Assembly: GCA_014799465.1 (NCBI GenBank)
Contig: JAAVHZ010000057.1
Location: 1 to 60,490, forward strand
Length of the DNA stretch: 60,490 bases
Reading direction: 5' to 3'
DNA from: Lachnospiraceae bacterium
GTDB taxonomy: Bacteria > Bacillota > Clostridia > Lachnospirales > Lachnospiraceae
Part shown: piece after piece, positions 52,767 to 60,478 of the stretch
Layout of the letters: every line of letters begins with the position of its first letter
Position numbering within the stretch: the stretch's first letter is position 1
The notes under the pieces: model-generated
What the model was told of the DNA's origin: nothing
Database searches by the model: none
Seen by the model: the letters and a program-made list of their open reading frames with translations, nothing else
Translations under genes and position numbers: made by a program

Positions 52767-53474
52767 ATGATTAGAGAAAATTTGCGGCAGGTAGAAGAGA
52801 ATATAATAAAAGCATGTGAAAGAGCTGGAAGAGAAAGAGAAGAGGTGACTCTGATTGCGGTAAGCAAAACCAAGCCTTTAGAATTAATTGAAGAAGCATA
52901 TGCAATAGGAGAAAGAAACTTTGGAGAAAACAAAGTCCAGGAAATTAATGCTAAATATCCGGTTTTACCTAAAGATATAAAATGGCATCTTATAGGTCAT
53001 CTACAGAGAAATAAGGTTAAATATATTATAGACAAAGTCAGTCTTATCCATTCGGTTGATTCGGTAAGGCTTGCAGAACAGATACAGGCTGAGGCTGCAA
53101 AATGCGGAAAAAGTATGAATATATTAATACAGGTAAATGTGTCCGGCGAAGATACAAAATTTGGAATCAGAGAAGAAGAAACAGAAAATATTGTAAGAGA
53201 GATTGCTAAGTTTCCAAATGTACATATAAAAGGACTCATGACAATAGCTCCTTTTACTGATGAACCTGAAACAAATAGAAAGTATTTTAAAAAATTAAAG
53301 CAATTATCTGTTGACATAATGAAAAAAAACATTGATAATGTTAATATGGATTGTCTTTCTATGGGAATGACCGGAGATTATCAGATTGCAATTGAAGAGG
53401 GTGCAACACTGATAAGGGTAGGAACTGGGATTTTTGGTGAAAGAATATATAAAAATAAATTGTCTGATGATTAA
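52767..53474 (+). CDS. yggS: PLP homeostasis protein YggS
   Basis: A 235-residue PLP-binding protein. PLP lysine 34 in LIAVSKTKP, then FGENKVQEI, WHLIGHLQRNK, GLMTIAPF, LSMGMTGDYQIAIEEGATLI and RVGTGIFG. It buffers pyridoxal phosphate. Location next to sepF is conserved in Gram-positives. Confidence 0.95.
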   Translation: MIRENLRQVEENIIKACERAGREREEVTLIAVSKTKPLELIEEAYAIGERNFGENKVQEINAKYPVLPKDIKWHLIGHLQRNKVKYIIDKVSLIHSVDSVRLAEQIQAEAAKCGKSMNILIQVNVSGEDTKFGIREEETENIVREIAKFPNVHIKGLMTIAPFTDEPETNRKYFKKLKQLSVDIMKKNIDNVNMDCLSMGMTGDYQIAIEEGATLIRVGTGIFGERIYKNKLSDD

Positions 53475-53501
53475 AGCATAGTACATGGAGGTTAAAATAG
53501 A

Positions 53502-54035
53502 ATGGGTAAGTTTACAGATAAGTTTTTAGATTTTATGCGTCTTACGGACGATGATTATGAGGATGAGTATGATGATGATTATGAAGAGGAAGAAGAACCG
53601 ATAAAAATATCTAAGAAAAAGCAGCTCAAGTCTACAAAGGTTAGAGAATCAATGGATGATTTTGATGATGATGACTTATCAATAAATGAAGCATCAAAGC
53701 CTATACGCAGAACATCCAGAAATTCATCAAAAGTAGTTCCTATGCGTGGCAAGGATGATTTGGAAGTATGTGTGATAAAACCTACTACAGTAGAGGATGC
53801 AAGAGATGTTACAGATACTCTCGTAGGTGGGAGAGCAGTTATTCTTAATTTGGAAGGACTTCATGTGGAGCTTGCCCAGAGAATAATAGACTTTACGGCA
53901 GGCTCATGTTATGCAATAGATGGCAATCTTCAAAAGATATCAAGCTATATTTTTATCATAACTCCAAAATCAGTTGAAATATCAGGTGATTTTCAGGAAA
54001 TGCTGGATGGAAATATAGACATGGCATCTATGTAA
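53502..54035 (+). CDS. sepF: Cell division protein SepF
   Basis: A 177-residue protein that tethers FtsZ to the membrane. N-terminal amphipathic anchor (GKFTDKFLDFMRLTDDD), a long acidic linker (YEDEYDDDYEEEEEP), and the C-terminal SepF domain (VCVIKPTTVEDARDVTDTLV, NLEGLHVELAQRIIDFTAGS, FIITPKSVEISG). GGAGG lies 11 bases before ATG. A terminator follows. Confidence 0.95.
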   Translation: MGKFTDKFLDFMRLTDDDYEDEYDDDYEEEEEPIKISKKKQLKSTKVRESMDDFDDDDLSINEASKPIRRTSRNSSKVVPMRGKDDLEVCVIKPTTVEDARDVTDTLVGGRAVILNLEGLHVELAQRIIDFTAGSCYAIDGNLQKISSYIFIITPKSVEISGDFQEMLDGNIDMASM

Positions 54036-54090
54036 TATTTTAATTATAATACGGAATTCGGCAAATTATGAATGGTATGGCTGAATAGTA

Positions 54091-54128
54091 TACCACCTAT
54101 TACAATTATTATAATAGGTGGTAATTTT
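54091..54128 (+). terminator. Terminator after sepF
   Basis: ACCACCTATTA (54092-54102) pairs with TAATAGGTGGT (54112-54122), followed by AATTTT. Confidence 0.7.
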
Positions 54129-54150
54129 AACTATATGGAGGTAAGAATCT

Positions 54151-55239
54151 ATGTCTGAAACTATAGGAGTACGATTTGATAATAAACCATGTTATGATAT
54201 TATATTGGAAGATTCGTGGGATGGATTGACAAAAGCTTTAGAAAATCTTAACGTTAAAAAAAGAAAAATCTGCATTGTGACAGAATCGAATGTTGGACCT
54301 TTATATGCTAAAAAAGTCAGGGATGTATTGGAGAAATCTGCACATAAGGTTATTATTTTTCAATTTCCGGCAGGAGAAAAAAGTAAAAATCTTGAAATAA
54401 TAAATGAACTTTATGAAGTGCTAATTAAGGAAAAATTTGACAGAAACGATATGCTGGCTGCACTTGGCGGTGGTGTTACCGGCGATATGACAGGATTTGC
54501 AGCGGCCACATATTTGAGAGGAATAGATTTTATCCAGCTTCCTACAACATTACTTTCACAAGTAGACAGCAGTGTTGGCGGTAAAACAGGTGTAGATTAT
54601 AAAGGCTATAAAAATATGATAGGAGCTTTTAAACAACCTTCGCTTGTATATATGAACACTGATACTCTAAAAACATTAAATACAAGAGAATTTATTTCAG
54701 GAATGGGCGAAGTAATTAAATATGGATTTATCAAAGATAAGGCGTTTTTAGATTGGATAATTGAAAATGAAAAAAGTATTAAATCTTTAGATAAAGATGC
54801 TTTAGAATATATGATTAAATGCAGCTGCAATGCAAAAAGAGTAGTTGTGGAGAATGATTTTACTGAAAAAGGTGAGAGAGCAACACTCAACTTCGGACAT
54901 ACTATAGGGCATGCAGTTGAAAAACTTAAAGATTTCACTTTACTTCATGGTGAATGTGTGGCTGTCGGTATGGTTTCTGCACTGTATCTTTCATATAAAA
55001 AAGGAAAAATAACCAAAGATGATTACACATCAGGAGTAAATGCCATCAAGTTATTTAATCTTCCTGTAACAGTATCAGGAATCAGCAGCGAAGATGTATT
55101 AGAAGCAACATTACATGATAAAAAAATGGCTTCTGATTCAATTAAATTTGTTCTTATTGAGGGGATAGGAAATGCTGTTATCGACAGGAATGTTTCAAAA
55201 GAAGATATAAAAGATGCAATAAATAGTATATTAGTATAA
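54151..55239 (+). CDS. aroB: 3-dehydroquinate synthase
   Basis: A 362-residue NAD and zinc enzyme, second step of the shikimate pathway. Motifs: FPAGEKSKNLEII, AALGGGVTGDMTGFAAATYL, TLLSQVDSSVGGKTGVDY, EFISGMGEVIKYGFI, and the zinc-binding NFGHTIGHAVEKL. No other shikimate genes are nearby. It lies where ylmH and divIVA are found between sepF and lspA in many relatives. Confidence 0.97.
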   Translation: MSETIGVRFDNKPCYDIILEDSWDGLTKALENLNVKKRKICIVTESNVGPLYAKKVRDVLEKSAHKVIIFQFPAGEKSKNLEIINELYEVLIKEKFDRNDMLAALGGGVTGDMTGFAAATYLRGIDFIQLPTTLLSQVDSSVGGKTGVDYKGYKNMIGAFKQPSLVYMNTDTLKTLNTREFISGMGEVIKYGFIKDKAFLDWIIENEKSIKSLDKDALEYMIKCSCNAKRVVVENDFTEKGERATLNFGHTIGHAVEKLKDFTLLHGECVAVGMVSALYLSYKKGKITKDDYTSGVNAIKLFNLPVTVSGISSEDVLEATLHDKKMASDSIKFVLIEGIGNAVIDRNVSKEDIKDAINSILV

Positions 55240-55254
55240 TTTTGGAGGAACATT

Positions 55255-55818
55255 TTGAATAAATATTATAATAGAAGATGTATAGCAAAATTTATTGGAT
55301 TTTTTATAATTTTAATATTAATTATAGTATCAGATCAATATACTAAGCATCTGGCAGTTGAAAATTTAAAGAATCAACCACCATACATCTTAATAAAAGA
55401 TGTACTTTTATTAAGATATCTTGAAAATACAGGTGCAGCATGGGGAATATTTGGAGGCAAAATACATATATTTACTCCGTTTACAATTTTGTTGGTTCTG
55501 GTACTGATGTATATCGTATTTAAAATTGAAAAGGTATTATTTACACTTGATAACAAACGTGCGGCAATAGTTCTTCAATGGGTGCTTATAGCTTTGATAT
55601 CAGGAGCTTTAGGTAATTTTATTGACAGAATACGACTGGGATATGTAGTTGACTTTATATATTTTAAGATAATTGATTTTCCTACATTTAATGTTGCTGA
55701 CTGTTTTGTAGTTATTTCCACTGCAATTTTACTGTATTTACTGCTTATTGGTATAAAAGACTCTGACTGGGACAGGATATTAAGTTTAAAAAAATCCGGA
55801 GGTGAATCCGTTGAATGA
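55255..55818 (+). CDS. lspA: Lipoprotein signal peptidase II
   Basis: A 187-residue aspartic protease with four helices that cleaves lipoprotein signal peptides. Motifs: SDQYTKHLAVENL, LRYLENTGAAWGIFGG, ISGALGNFIDRIRLGYVVDF (first catalytic Asp) and FNVADCFVVIS (second). It starts at TTG 55255, 7 bases after GGAGG. It overlaps the next gene. Confidence 0.95.
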   Translation: MNKYYNRRCIAKFIGFFIILILIIVSDQYTKHLAVENLKNQPPYILIKDVLLLRYLENTGAAWGIFGGKIHIFTPFTILLVLVLMYIVFKIEKVLFTLDNKRAAIVLQWVLIALISGALGNFIDRIRLGYVVDFIYFKIIDFPTFNVADCFVVISTAILLYLLLIGIKDSDWDRILSLKKSGGESVE

Positions 55819-56722
55819 AAAGTTTACTGCATCTGCAGAGGATGAGGGGATGAGAATTGATAGTGCATTATCCGAAAAATATCCTGAGAAATCAAGGTCT
55901 TTTTTTCAAAAACTTATCAAGGATGGTATGGTTATTGTAAATGAAAACAGTATAAAAGCTAATTATAAATTGTCAGAAAATGATACAGTGGAATTTTCAA
56001 TTCCCGAAGCTGTTGCTCCTGATATTTTGCCGGAAGATATACCATTAGATATTATATATGAAGATATGGATATAATAGTCATTAATAAACCTAAAGGAAT
56101 GGTAGTGCATCCGGCACCGGGACATTATAGCGGTACACTGGTGAATGCACTTATGTATCACTGTAAAAATGAGTTATCCGGAATAAATGGTGTGATGCGT
56201 CCGGGAATTGTACATAGAATTGACAGAGATACTACAGGAGTAATTGTCGCATGCAAAAATGATGTATCACATAATGCATTGGCAAATCAACTTAAGGTTC
56301 ATTCAATTACAAGAAAATATGAAGCAATTGTATATAATAATTTTAATGATGATACAGGCATTATTAATGCACCTATAGGAAGACACCCGATTGACAGAAA
56401 GAAGATGGCAATAAATTATAAGAATGGTAAAGATGCAGTGACTCATTATAGTGTAATCAGGCGAATGAATGGTTATACTCATTTGGAATGTCAGTTAGAG
56501 ACAGGAAGAACTCATCAGATAAGGGTTCATATGGCAAGCATTAATCATCCTTTACTTGGTGATATAGTATATGGACCTGTCAGATGTCCTTATAAGCTTG
56601 AGGGGCAGACTCTTCATGCGGCAGTGTTAGGGTTTATACATCCGTCTACAAAAGAATACATGGAATTTAAAGCTCCATTACCAGATTATTTTAGAAAACT
56701 TTTGGTATTACTTGACAAATAA
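55811..56722 (+). CDS. rluD: RluD-type 23S rRNA pseudouridine synthase
   Basis: A 303-residue enzyme. N-terminal S4 domain (GMRIDSALSEKYPEKSRSFF) and catalytic domain with RPGIVHRIDRDTTGVIV (catalytic Asp in HRIDRDTTG), ETGRTHQIRVHMA and HAAVLGFIHP. GGAGG is 8 bases before TTG 55811, overlapping the lspA stop by 8 bases. The exact target uridines cannot be told from sequence; RluA-family paralogues are possible. Confidence 0.92.
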   Translation: MNEKFTASAEDEGMRIDSALSEKYPEKSRSFFQKLIKDGMVIVNENSIKANYKLSENDTVEFSIPEAVAPDILPEDIPLDIIYEDMDIIVINKPKGMVVHPAPGHYSGTLVNALMYHCKNELSGINGVMRPGIVHRIDRDTTGVIVACKNDVSHNALANQLKVHSITRKYEAIVYNNFNDDTGIINAPIGRHPIDRKKMAINYKNGKDAVTHYSVIRRMNGYTHLECQLETGRTHQIRVHMASINHPLLGDIVYGPVRCPYKLEGQTLHAAVLGFIHPSTKEYMEFKAPLPDYFRKLLVLLDK

Positions 56723-56737
56723 TATTATGATAAGTGG

Positions 56738-56766
56738 TTGTTTTTTGTCTAATTTTCATATATAAT
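56738..56766 (+). promoter_or_regulatory. Promoter of the cytidylate kinase-like gene
   Basis: TTGTTT at 56738-56743, a 17-base spacer, TATAAT at 56761-56766. Confidence 0.6.
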
Positions 56767-56796
56767 AATAGTATAATTTGAATGGAGGTATGTCAT

Positions 56797-57414
56797 ATGA
56801 GAGATCATTTCGTAATAACCATTGGAAGACAATTCGGAAGTGGTGGTAAGGAAATAGGAGAAAAGCTTGCCCAAAAGCTTAATGTAAAATGCTATGACAA
56901 AGAACTCCTTGCTTTAGCAGCAAAAGACAGTGGTTTATGTAAGGAAATGTTTGAAATGCATGATGAAAAACCTACAAACAGCTTTCTTTATTCTATAGTA
57001 ATGGATACATATTCAGGTATATATAATCCACAGAATATGATAGAAATGCCGATTAATCAAAAGGTATTTCTGGCACAATTTGACACTATTAAAAAGATTG
57101 CAGACAGAGAATCATGTATTATAGTAGGGCGGTGTGCAGATTATGCACTGGAAGATTTACCTGGTCTTACAAGTATATTTATTCATGCCGATATGGAATC
57201 GCGTATAAAAAGAATATCTGAGAAGTACGAAATTAAGGAAAATAAAGCTAAAGATATGATTATAAAAACGGATAAACGCAGATCAAGTTATTATAATTAC
57301 TATACTAACAGAGAATGGGGAAGTGCCTCTTCATATAATCTTTCTATTGACAGTGGAAAGCTTGGAATCGACAAAACAGTACAATTAATTGAAAATTATA
57401 TCAATATCATTTGA
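56797..57414 (+). CDS. Cytidylate kinase-like protein
   Basis: A 205-residue P-loop kinase: ITIGRQFGSGGKEIGEKLA (Walker A GSGGKEI), CYDKELLALAAKDSG, IIVGRCADYAL, and the lid DKRRSSYYNYYTNREWG. This is the cytidylate kinase-like family found in Clostridia beside true Cmk; its substrate is not known. GGAGG is 8 bases before ATG 56797. Confidence 0.88.
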   Translation: MRDHFVITIGRQFGSGGKEIGEKLAQKLNVKCYDKELLALAAKDSGLCKEMFEMHDEKPTNSFLYSIVMDTYSGIYNPQNMIEMPINQKVFLAQFDTIKKIADRESCIIVGRCADYALEDLPGLTSIFIHADMESRIKRISEKYEIKENKAKDMIIKTDKRRSSYYNYYTNREWGSASSYNLSIDSGKLGIDKTVQLIENYINII

Positions 57415-57439
57415 CAATCAGATATTATCGTTGTAAACT
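57411..57439 (+). promoter_or_regulatory. Promoter of pssA-psd
   Basis: TTGACA at 57411-57416, a 17-base spacer, TAAACT at 57434-57439. The -35 overlaps the stop codon of the kinase-like gene. Confidence 0.65.
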
Positions 57440-57480
57440 AGTAGGCAGTATTTTATGCAAAAGTTAAAGAGGATTTTTTG

Positions 57481-58122
57481 ATGATTGGATTTTATGACTA
57501 TACGGTTATTCTTACATATATTAGTGCCATATGTGCGGTACTTGGAATGACTCAGATTGCACAAGGGAAAGTTAAAATAGCATTATATTGTCTGATGGCA
57601 TGTGGTATGTTTGATTTATTTGATGGTAAGGTAGCCAGAACGAAAAAAAACAGAACAACCCGTGAAAAAGTATTTGGCATACAGATAGATTCTTTATGCG
57701 ATGTGCTATGCTTTGGAATGTTTCCGGCCATGATTAATTATTATGTATGTGAAGGCGGAAGAGTATGCAGACTACTTGCCATTATTGGTTCGTCAATGTT
57801 AGTTGTAGGAGCTATAATAAGACTGGGATATTTTAATGTTATGGAACAGGAGCGTCAGCAGGAGACTGATGAGAATCGGGTATCATATAAAGGACTTCCT
57901 GTTACTTCAGATGCTGCAATTATTCCATTTGCATATCTTATGAGAGAAATTGCAGAAAGACAACTGCAATCTCCAATATTTAACATAGTATTTTGCATTA
58001 TAATTATTCTTATAGCTATTTTATTTGTTATGGATATAGATATTAAGAAACCAAACGGCAAAGGTATAATAGCTTTAGGAGTAATGGCGGTAACAATTAT
58101 ATTTGGATTAATAATGGTATAA
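57481..58122 (+). CDS. pssA: CDP-diacylglycerol-serine O-phosphatidyltransferase
   Basis: A 213-residue membrane enzyme that makes phosphatidylserine. CDP-alcohol motif: DLFDGKVAR, then 12 residues, then GIQIDSLCD. The usual spacing after AR is 8 residues, so four extra residues lie in this loop. Six membrane helices are visible. GAGG is 8 bases before ATG 57481. psd follows by 32 bases. Confidence 0.9.
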   Translation: MIGFYDYTVILTYISAICAVLGMTQIAQGKVKIALYCLMACGMFDLFDGKVARTKKNRTTREKVFGIQIDSLCDVLCFGMFPAMINYYVCEGGRVCRLLAIIGSSMLVVGAIIRLGYFNVMEQERQQETDENRVSYKGLPVTSDAAIIPFAYLMREIAERQLQSPIFNIVFCIIIILIAILFVMDIDIKKPNGKGIIALGVMAVTIIFGLIMV

Positions 58123-58154
58123 TAATCATTAAAATAAATAACTAGGAGAAAAAG

Positions 58155-59057
58155 ATGAAATATAGAGATTTCAATGGTAAGTTTGTGGAAATTGATACAT
58201 TTCAGGATAAATTATTGAGATGCATTTATGGATGCTTTGTTGGCAGAGTTGTCCTTAAGGCAATAACACTACCGGCTGTTTCAAAAATAGCCGGTAAATT
58301 TTTAGATTCAAAGATGTCCTGTATGTTTATATCACCATTTATAAAGCATAATAATATAGATTTGAAAGAATATAAATGTAAACATTACAAGTCTTATAAT
58401 GATTTTTTTACAAGAGAAATAAAACCTGAAAAACGTCCAATAGACCAAGATGATAATCATCTTATAAGTCCTGCTGATGGTAATGTAATGATTTATCCTA
58501 TACGGAGAAGTTCTCACTTTATGGTTAAAAATACTATTTATACATTACGCAGCATCCTTCAGAACAAAAATCTTGCATGCCGATATCATAATGGCTATTG
58601 TATAGTTATTCGGTTATGTGTAGATAATTATCACAGATATTGTTATATTGATAATTGTACCAAATCTGCAAATGTACATATTAAGGGAAAACTGCATACA
58701 GTAAATCCTATAGCAAATGATTTTTTTCCAATATATAAAGAAAATTCCCGTGAATATACAATACTTCATACTGAACATTTTGGTGATGTTGTCCAGATTG
58801 AGGTTGGTGCTTTAATGGTTGGAAAAATTACAAATCTTCACAAATTTTCTAAAGGTCAAGAAAACTTTTCTAAAGGGCAAGAAAACTTTTCTAAAGGGCA
58901 AGAAAAGGGTTTTTTTGAATTTGGAGGTTCTACGATTATGATGCTTATCAAATCTGATGCGGATATACAGTTTAGGCAAGATATTATTGAGAACTCTATA
59001 TTGGGTATAGAAACTAAAATTAAAATGGGTGAATGTATTGGTTGGAGAGAGGTATGA
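58155..59057 (+). CDS. psd: Phosphatidylserine decarboxylase with tandem-repeat insertion
   Basis: A 300-residue pyruvoyl enzyme that turns phosphatidylserine into phosphatidylethanolamine. Motifs: YNDFFTREIKPEKRPID, ISPADGNVM, RLCVDNYHRYCYIDN, VEVGALMVGKI-like QIEVGALMVGKI, and the self-cleavage site FGGSTIMML with Ser 259 as predicted pyruvoyl precursor. Just before it, residues 231-251 consist of three copies of FSKGQE(N/K), encoded by a 21-bp tandem repeat. AGGAG is 6 bases before ATG. Confidence 0.95.
   Translation: MKYRDFNGKFVEIDTFQDKLLRCIYGCFVGRVVLKAITLPAVSKIAGKFLDSKMSCMFISPFIKHNNIDLKEYKCKHYKSYNDFFTREIKPEKRPIDQDDNHLISPADGNVMIYPIRRSSHFMVKNTIYTLRSILQNKNLACRYHNGYCIVIRLCVDNYHRYCYIDNCTKSANVHIKGKLHTVNPIANDFFPIYKENSREYTILHTEHFGDVVQIEVGALMVGKITNLHKFSKGQENFSKGQENFSKGQEKGFFEFGGSTIMMLIKSDADIQFRQDIIENSILGIETKIKMGECIGWREV
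58845..58907 (+). repeat. In-frame 3 x 21-bp tandem repeat within psd
   Basis: Units at 58845-58865, 58866-58886 and 58887-58907 differ at only two positions (GGT/GGG and AAC/AAG). They keep the frame and encode FSKGQEN, FSKGQEN, FSKGQEK. Confidence 0.95.
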
Positions 59058-59066
59058 CCCAGATAT

Positions 59067-59100
59067 AACTATTCGCAAAACAACAGTTTAACGAATAGTT
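59067..59100. terminator. Hairpin between convergent psd and the minus-strand pair
   Basis: AACTATTCG (59067-59075) pairs with CGAATAGTT (59092-59100). Located between two convergent genes, so probably a shared terminator; no strong T run. Confidence 0.5.
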
Positions 59101-59323
59101 AATCAAGAAGATATTGAAATTTGCATAAAAGGATTCTTTTTACAATATTATACAAAAAATTGTATTTATCACTGTTTAAAACACCCATGCTTAATAATAA
59201 GGAATTTAAAGCTATACATTTATCTAATGTACGCATAATTTCCTCAAAATCGTCTTTGTCCGTTCGTTGAATCCAGTATCTAATTTCTTTCATAGTTGCT
59301 CTTAAAATCTCTTTTTTAGTCAT
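59099..59323 (-). CDS. Small protein of unknown function
   Basis: A 74-residue, helix-rich protein (MTKKEILRATMKEIRYWIQR, DKDDFEEIMRTLDKC). GGAGGAGG in the reverse complement lies 9 bases before its ATG, and the upstream gene ends 4 bases away, so the two are coupled. Not recognised. Part of the accessory region. Confidence 0.7.
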   Translation of the reverse strand: MTKKEILRATMKEIRYWIQRTDKDDFEEIMRTLDKCIALNSLLLSMGVLNSDKYNFLYNIVKRILLCKFQYLLD

Positions 59324-59327
59324 AGTG

Positions 59328-59588
59328 TTATGCCTCCTCCAGATTGTAGCCGATTGGCTCTATATAATCTACAAAATCATCTGATTCCAAATCTTCCTCA
59401 GCGTAAATTGGTCTTGCGGTTATTCCGTCTTTTACAATGTCAAATCCAACTCCGTCAATGATTTCCTTAACTTCCCAGCAGTTCCAATATGCAAATCCAT
59501 TCCAACCGAATAATGCTATGTATCTGCCCTCAATCTCTACAATTTCAATGTCTGGGCAAGCGTGCCAACGTCCTACTGTTTTAACCAT
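59328..59588 (-). CDS. Small acidic protein of unknown function
   Basis: An 86-residue protein, rich in aromatic residues (YIALFGWNGFAYWNCWEVKE) with an acidic C terminus (EEDLESDDFVDY). Proteins of this look are common on clostridial mobile elements; no function is known to me. Reads away from the regulator at 59869 and has a promoter overlapped by an operator. Confidence 0.75.
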   Translation of the reverse strand: MVKTVGRWHACPDIEIVEIEGRYIALFGWNGFAYWNCWEVKEIIDGVGFDIVKDGITARPIYAEEDLESDDFVDYIEPIGYNLEEA

Positions 59589-59633
59589 ACTATCTACCTA
59601 CCTTTCATGTGTGTTGTTTCTTACTACTCTTAT

Positions 59634-59662
59634 ATTGTACTACAGTACAAGTTTAAAAACAA
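59634..59662 (-). promoter_or_regulatory. Minus-strand promoter with operator O1
   Basis: Read on the minus strand: TTGTTT (59662-59657), a 17-base spacer, TACAAT (59639-59634). The palindrome TTGTACTACAGTACAA at 59635-59650 (arms TTGTACT/AGTACAA) covers the -10. Confidence 0.7.
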
Positions 59663-59692
59663 GGTATAATATTAAACAAATAAAATAAAAGC

Positions 59693-59722
59693 TTGATATA
59701 TATTAATGTACTACAGTACAAT
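59693..59722 (+). promoter_or_regulatory. Upstream plus-strand promoter with operator O2
   Basis: TTGATA (59693-59698), an 18-base spacer, TACAAT (59717-59722). ATGTACTACAGTACAA at 59706-59721 again covers the -10. It would give a longer leader for the regulator gene. Confidence 0.5.
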
Positions 59723-59780
59723 GTAAAATATAACTTTTATATATTTATGGTCGGGAACTGCTACCCTATCCATTATAAGA

Positions 59781-59796
59781 CTGTACTCAAGTACAA
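59781..59796. promoter_or_regulatory. Operator O3
   Basis: CTGTACTCAAGTACAA, the same palindrome with one arm mismatch, 7 bases upstream of the regulator's -35 box. Confidence 0.6.
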
Positions 59797-59803
59797 AATG
59801 TGT

Positions 59804-59832
59804 TTGACATATAATTGTTACTGTGGTACAAT
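59804..59832 (+). promoter_or_regulatory. Regulator promoter with degenerate operator O4
   Basis: TTGACA (59804-59809), a 17-base spacer, TACAAT (59827-59832). A weaker palindrome, TTGTTACTGTGGTACAA at 59815-59831, overlaps the -10, which suits autorepression. Confidence 0.75.
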
Positions 59833-59868
59833 AATTATGTAAGTAAATTAAATAAAGGAGATAAAAAC

Positions 59869-60192
59869 ATGGCAAGAACTAATTTGTATAATTTAAGGTT
59901 AAAAGCCAAATTAACTCAAGTTCAGTTATCAAATTATACTGGAATTTCAATTGATGCAATACGTTCTTATGAAAGTGGAAGGAGAAAATTGGAAAAAGCT
60001 ACCTTAGAGAATATAATTAGAATATGTGTATTATTGCGTTGTTCAATATGTGACATTGTTAATCTTGATGAAATTATATATCAATATAAAAAGGATGATT
60101 TATTTATGATATATGAGGATAACAGTAGTTTGAAAAACGTTATAATGAAAGGAGAAAAAGAAAATGGAGGTATTACAAGATATGACTGTTGA
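59869..60192 (+). CDS. Cro/CI-family transcriptional regulator
   Basis: A 107-residue protein with an N-terminal XRE helix-turn-helix: NLYNLRLKAKLTQVQLSNYT, recognition helix SIDAIRSYESGRRKLEKA, then LENIIRICVLLRCSICDIV. The C-terminal 40 residues are charged and may dimerise. GGAG is 8 bases before ATG 59869; the open frame upstream overlaps the promoter. It probably binds the four TTGTACT..AGTACAA sites around it. Typical of phage or integrative-element control genes. Confidence 0.9.
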   Translation: MARTNLYNLRLKAKLTQVQLSNYTGISIDAIRSYESGRRKLEKATLENIIRICVLLRCSICDIVNLDEIIYQYKKDDLFMIYEDNSSLKNVIMKGEKENGGITRYDC

Positions 60193-60349
60193 GGAAAAAA
60201 GGGATATGTTGTTGGAGGTATTGGCTGATTTATATACGATTAAAGCTGCTAATAAAGAAGAAAATTCAGTTTTAAATTATAAAATAAAAGTCACTGAAAA
60301 ACGGCTTGAGGTTTTAGGTGTTTCTGATTTTTCAGATATAAGACCGTAA
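60164..60349 (+). CDS. Small helical protein of unknown function
   Basis: A 61-residue protein (MTVEEKRDMLLEVLADLYTI, NYKIKVTEKRLEVLG), probably a coiled-coil or helical hairpin. GGAG is about 8 bases before ATG. It overlaps the regulator end by 29 bases and is followed by a terminator, so the two form an operon. Confidence 0.7.
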   Translation: MEVLQDMTVEEKRDMLLEVLADLYTIKAANKEENSVLNYKIKVTEKRLEVLGVSDFSDIRP

Positions 60350-60359
60350 TAAAAAAAAG

Positions 60360-60389
60360 AGTGTTGTCAGCAATGGCAGCACTTTTTTT
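60360..60389 (+). terminator. Terminator of the regulator operon
   Basis: AGTGTTGTC (60360-60368) pairs with GGCAGCACT (60375-60383) using two G-U pairs, followed by a run of T. Confidence 0.85.
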
Positions 60390-60414
60390 AATAGTTCTAG
60401 CCAGTAAATTAAAT

Positions 60415-60478
60415 CCATGTCAATAAAAATACTCTTTTTTCTGCTTTTTAGAAAAAAGGAAGATTTTTATTTACATGG
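60415..60478. repeat. Long imperfect inverted repeat near the right edge
   Basis: CCATGT.AATAAAAAT....TTTTTTCT (60415-60442) matches in reverse AGAAAAAA.....ATTTTTATT.ACATGG (60450-60478), with a 7-base loop. It lies just after the regulator terminator. It could be a MITE-like remnant, an element end or an unusual terminator. Confidence 0.7.

Noticed and set aside
56712-56734. TTGACA near the end of the rluD gene as a -35
   Set aside because: No -10 lies 16-18 bases downstream; the TTGTTT/TATAAT pair further on is better.
59745-59840. A 31-codon frame inside the operator region
   Set aside because: It runs through the regulator promoter and operators and has no ribosome binding site.
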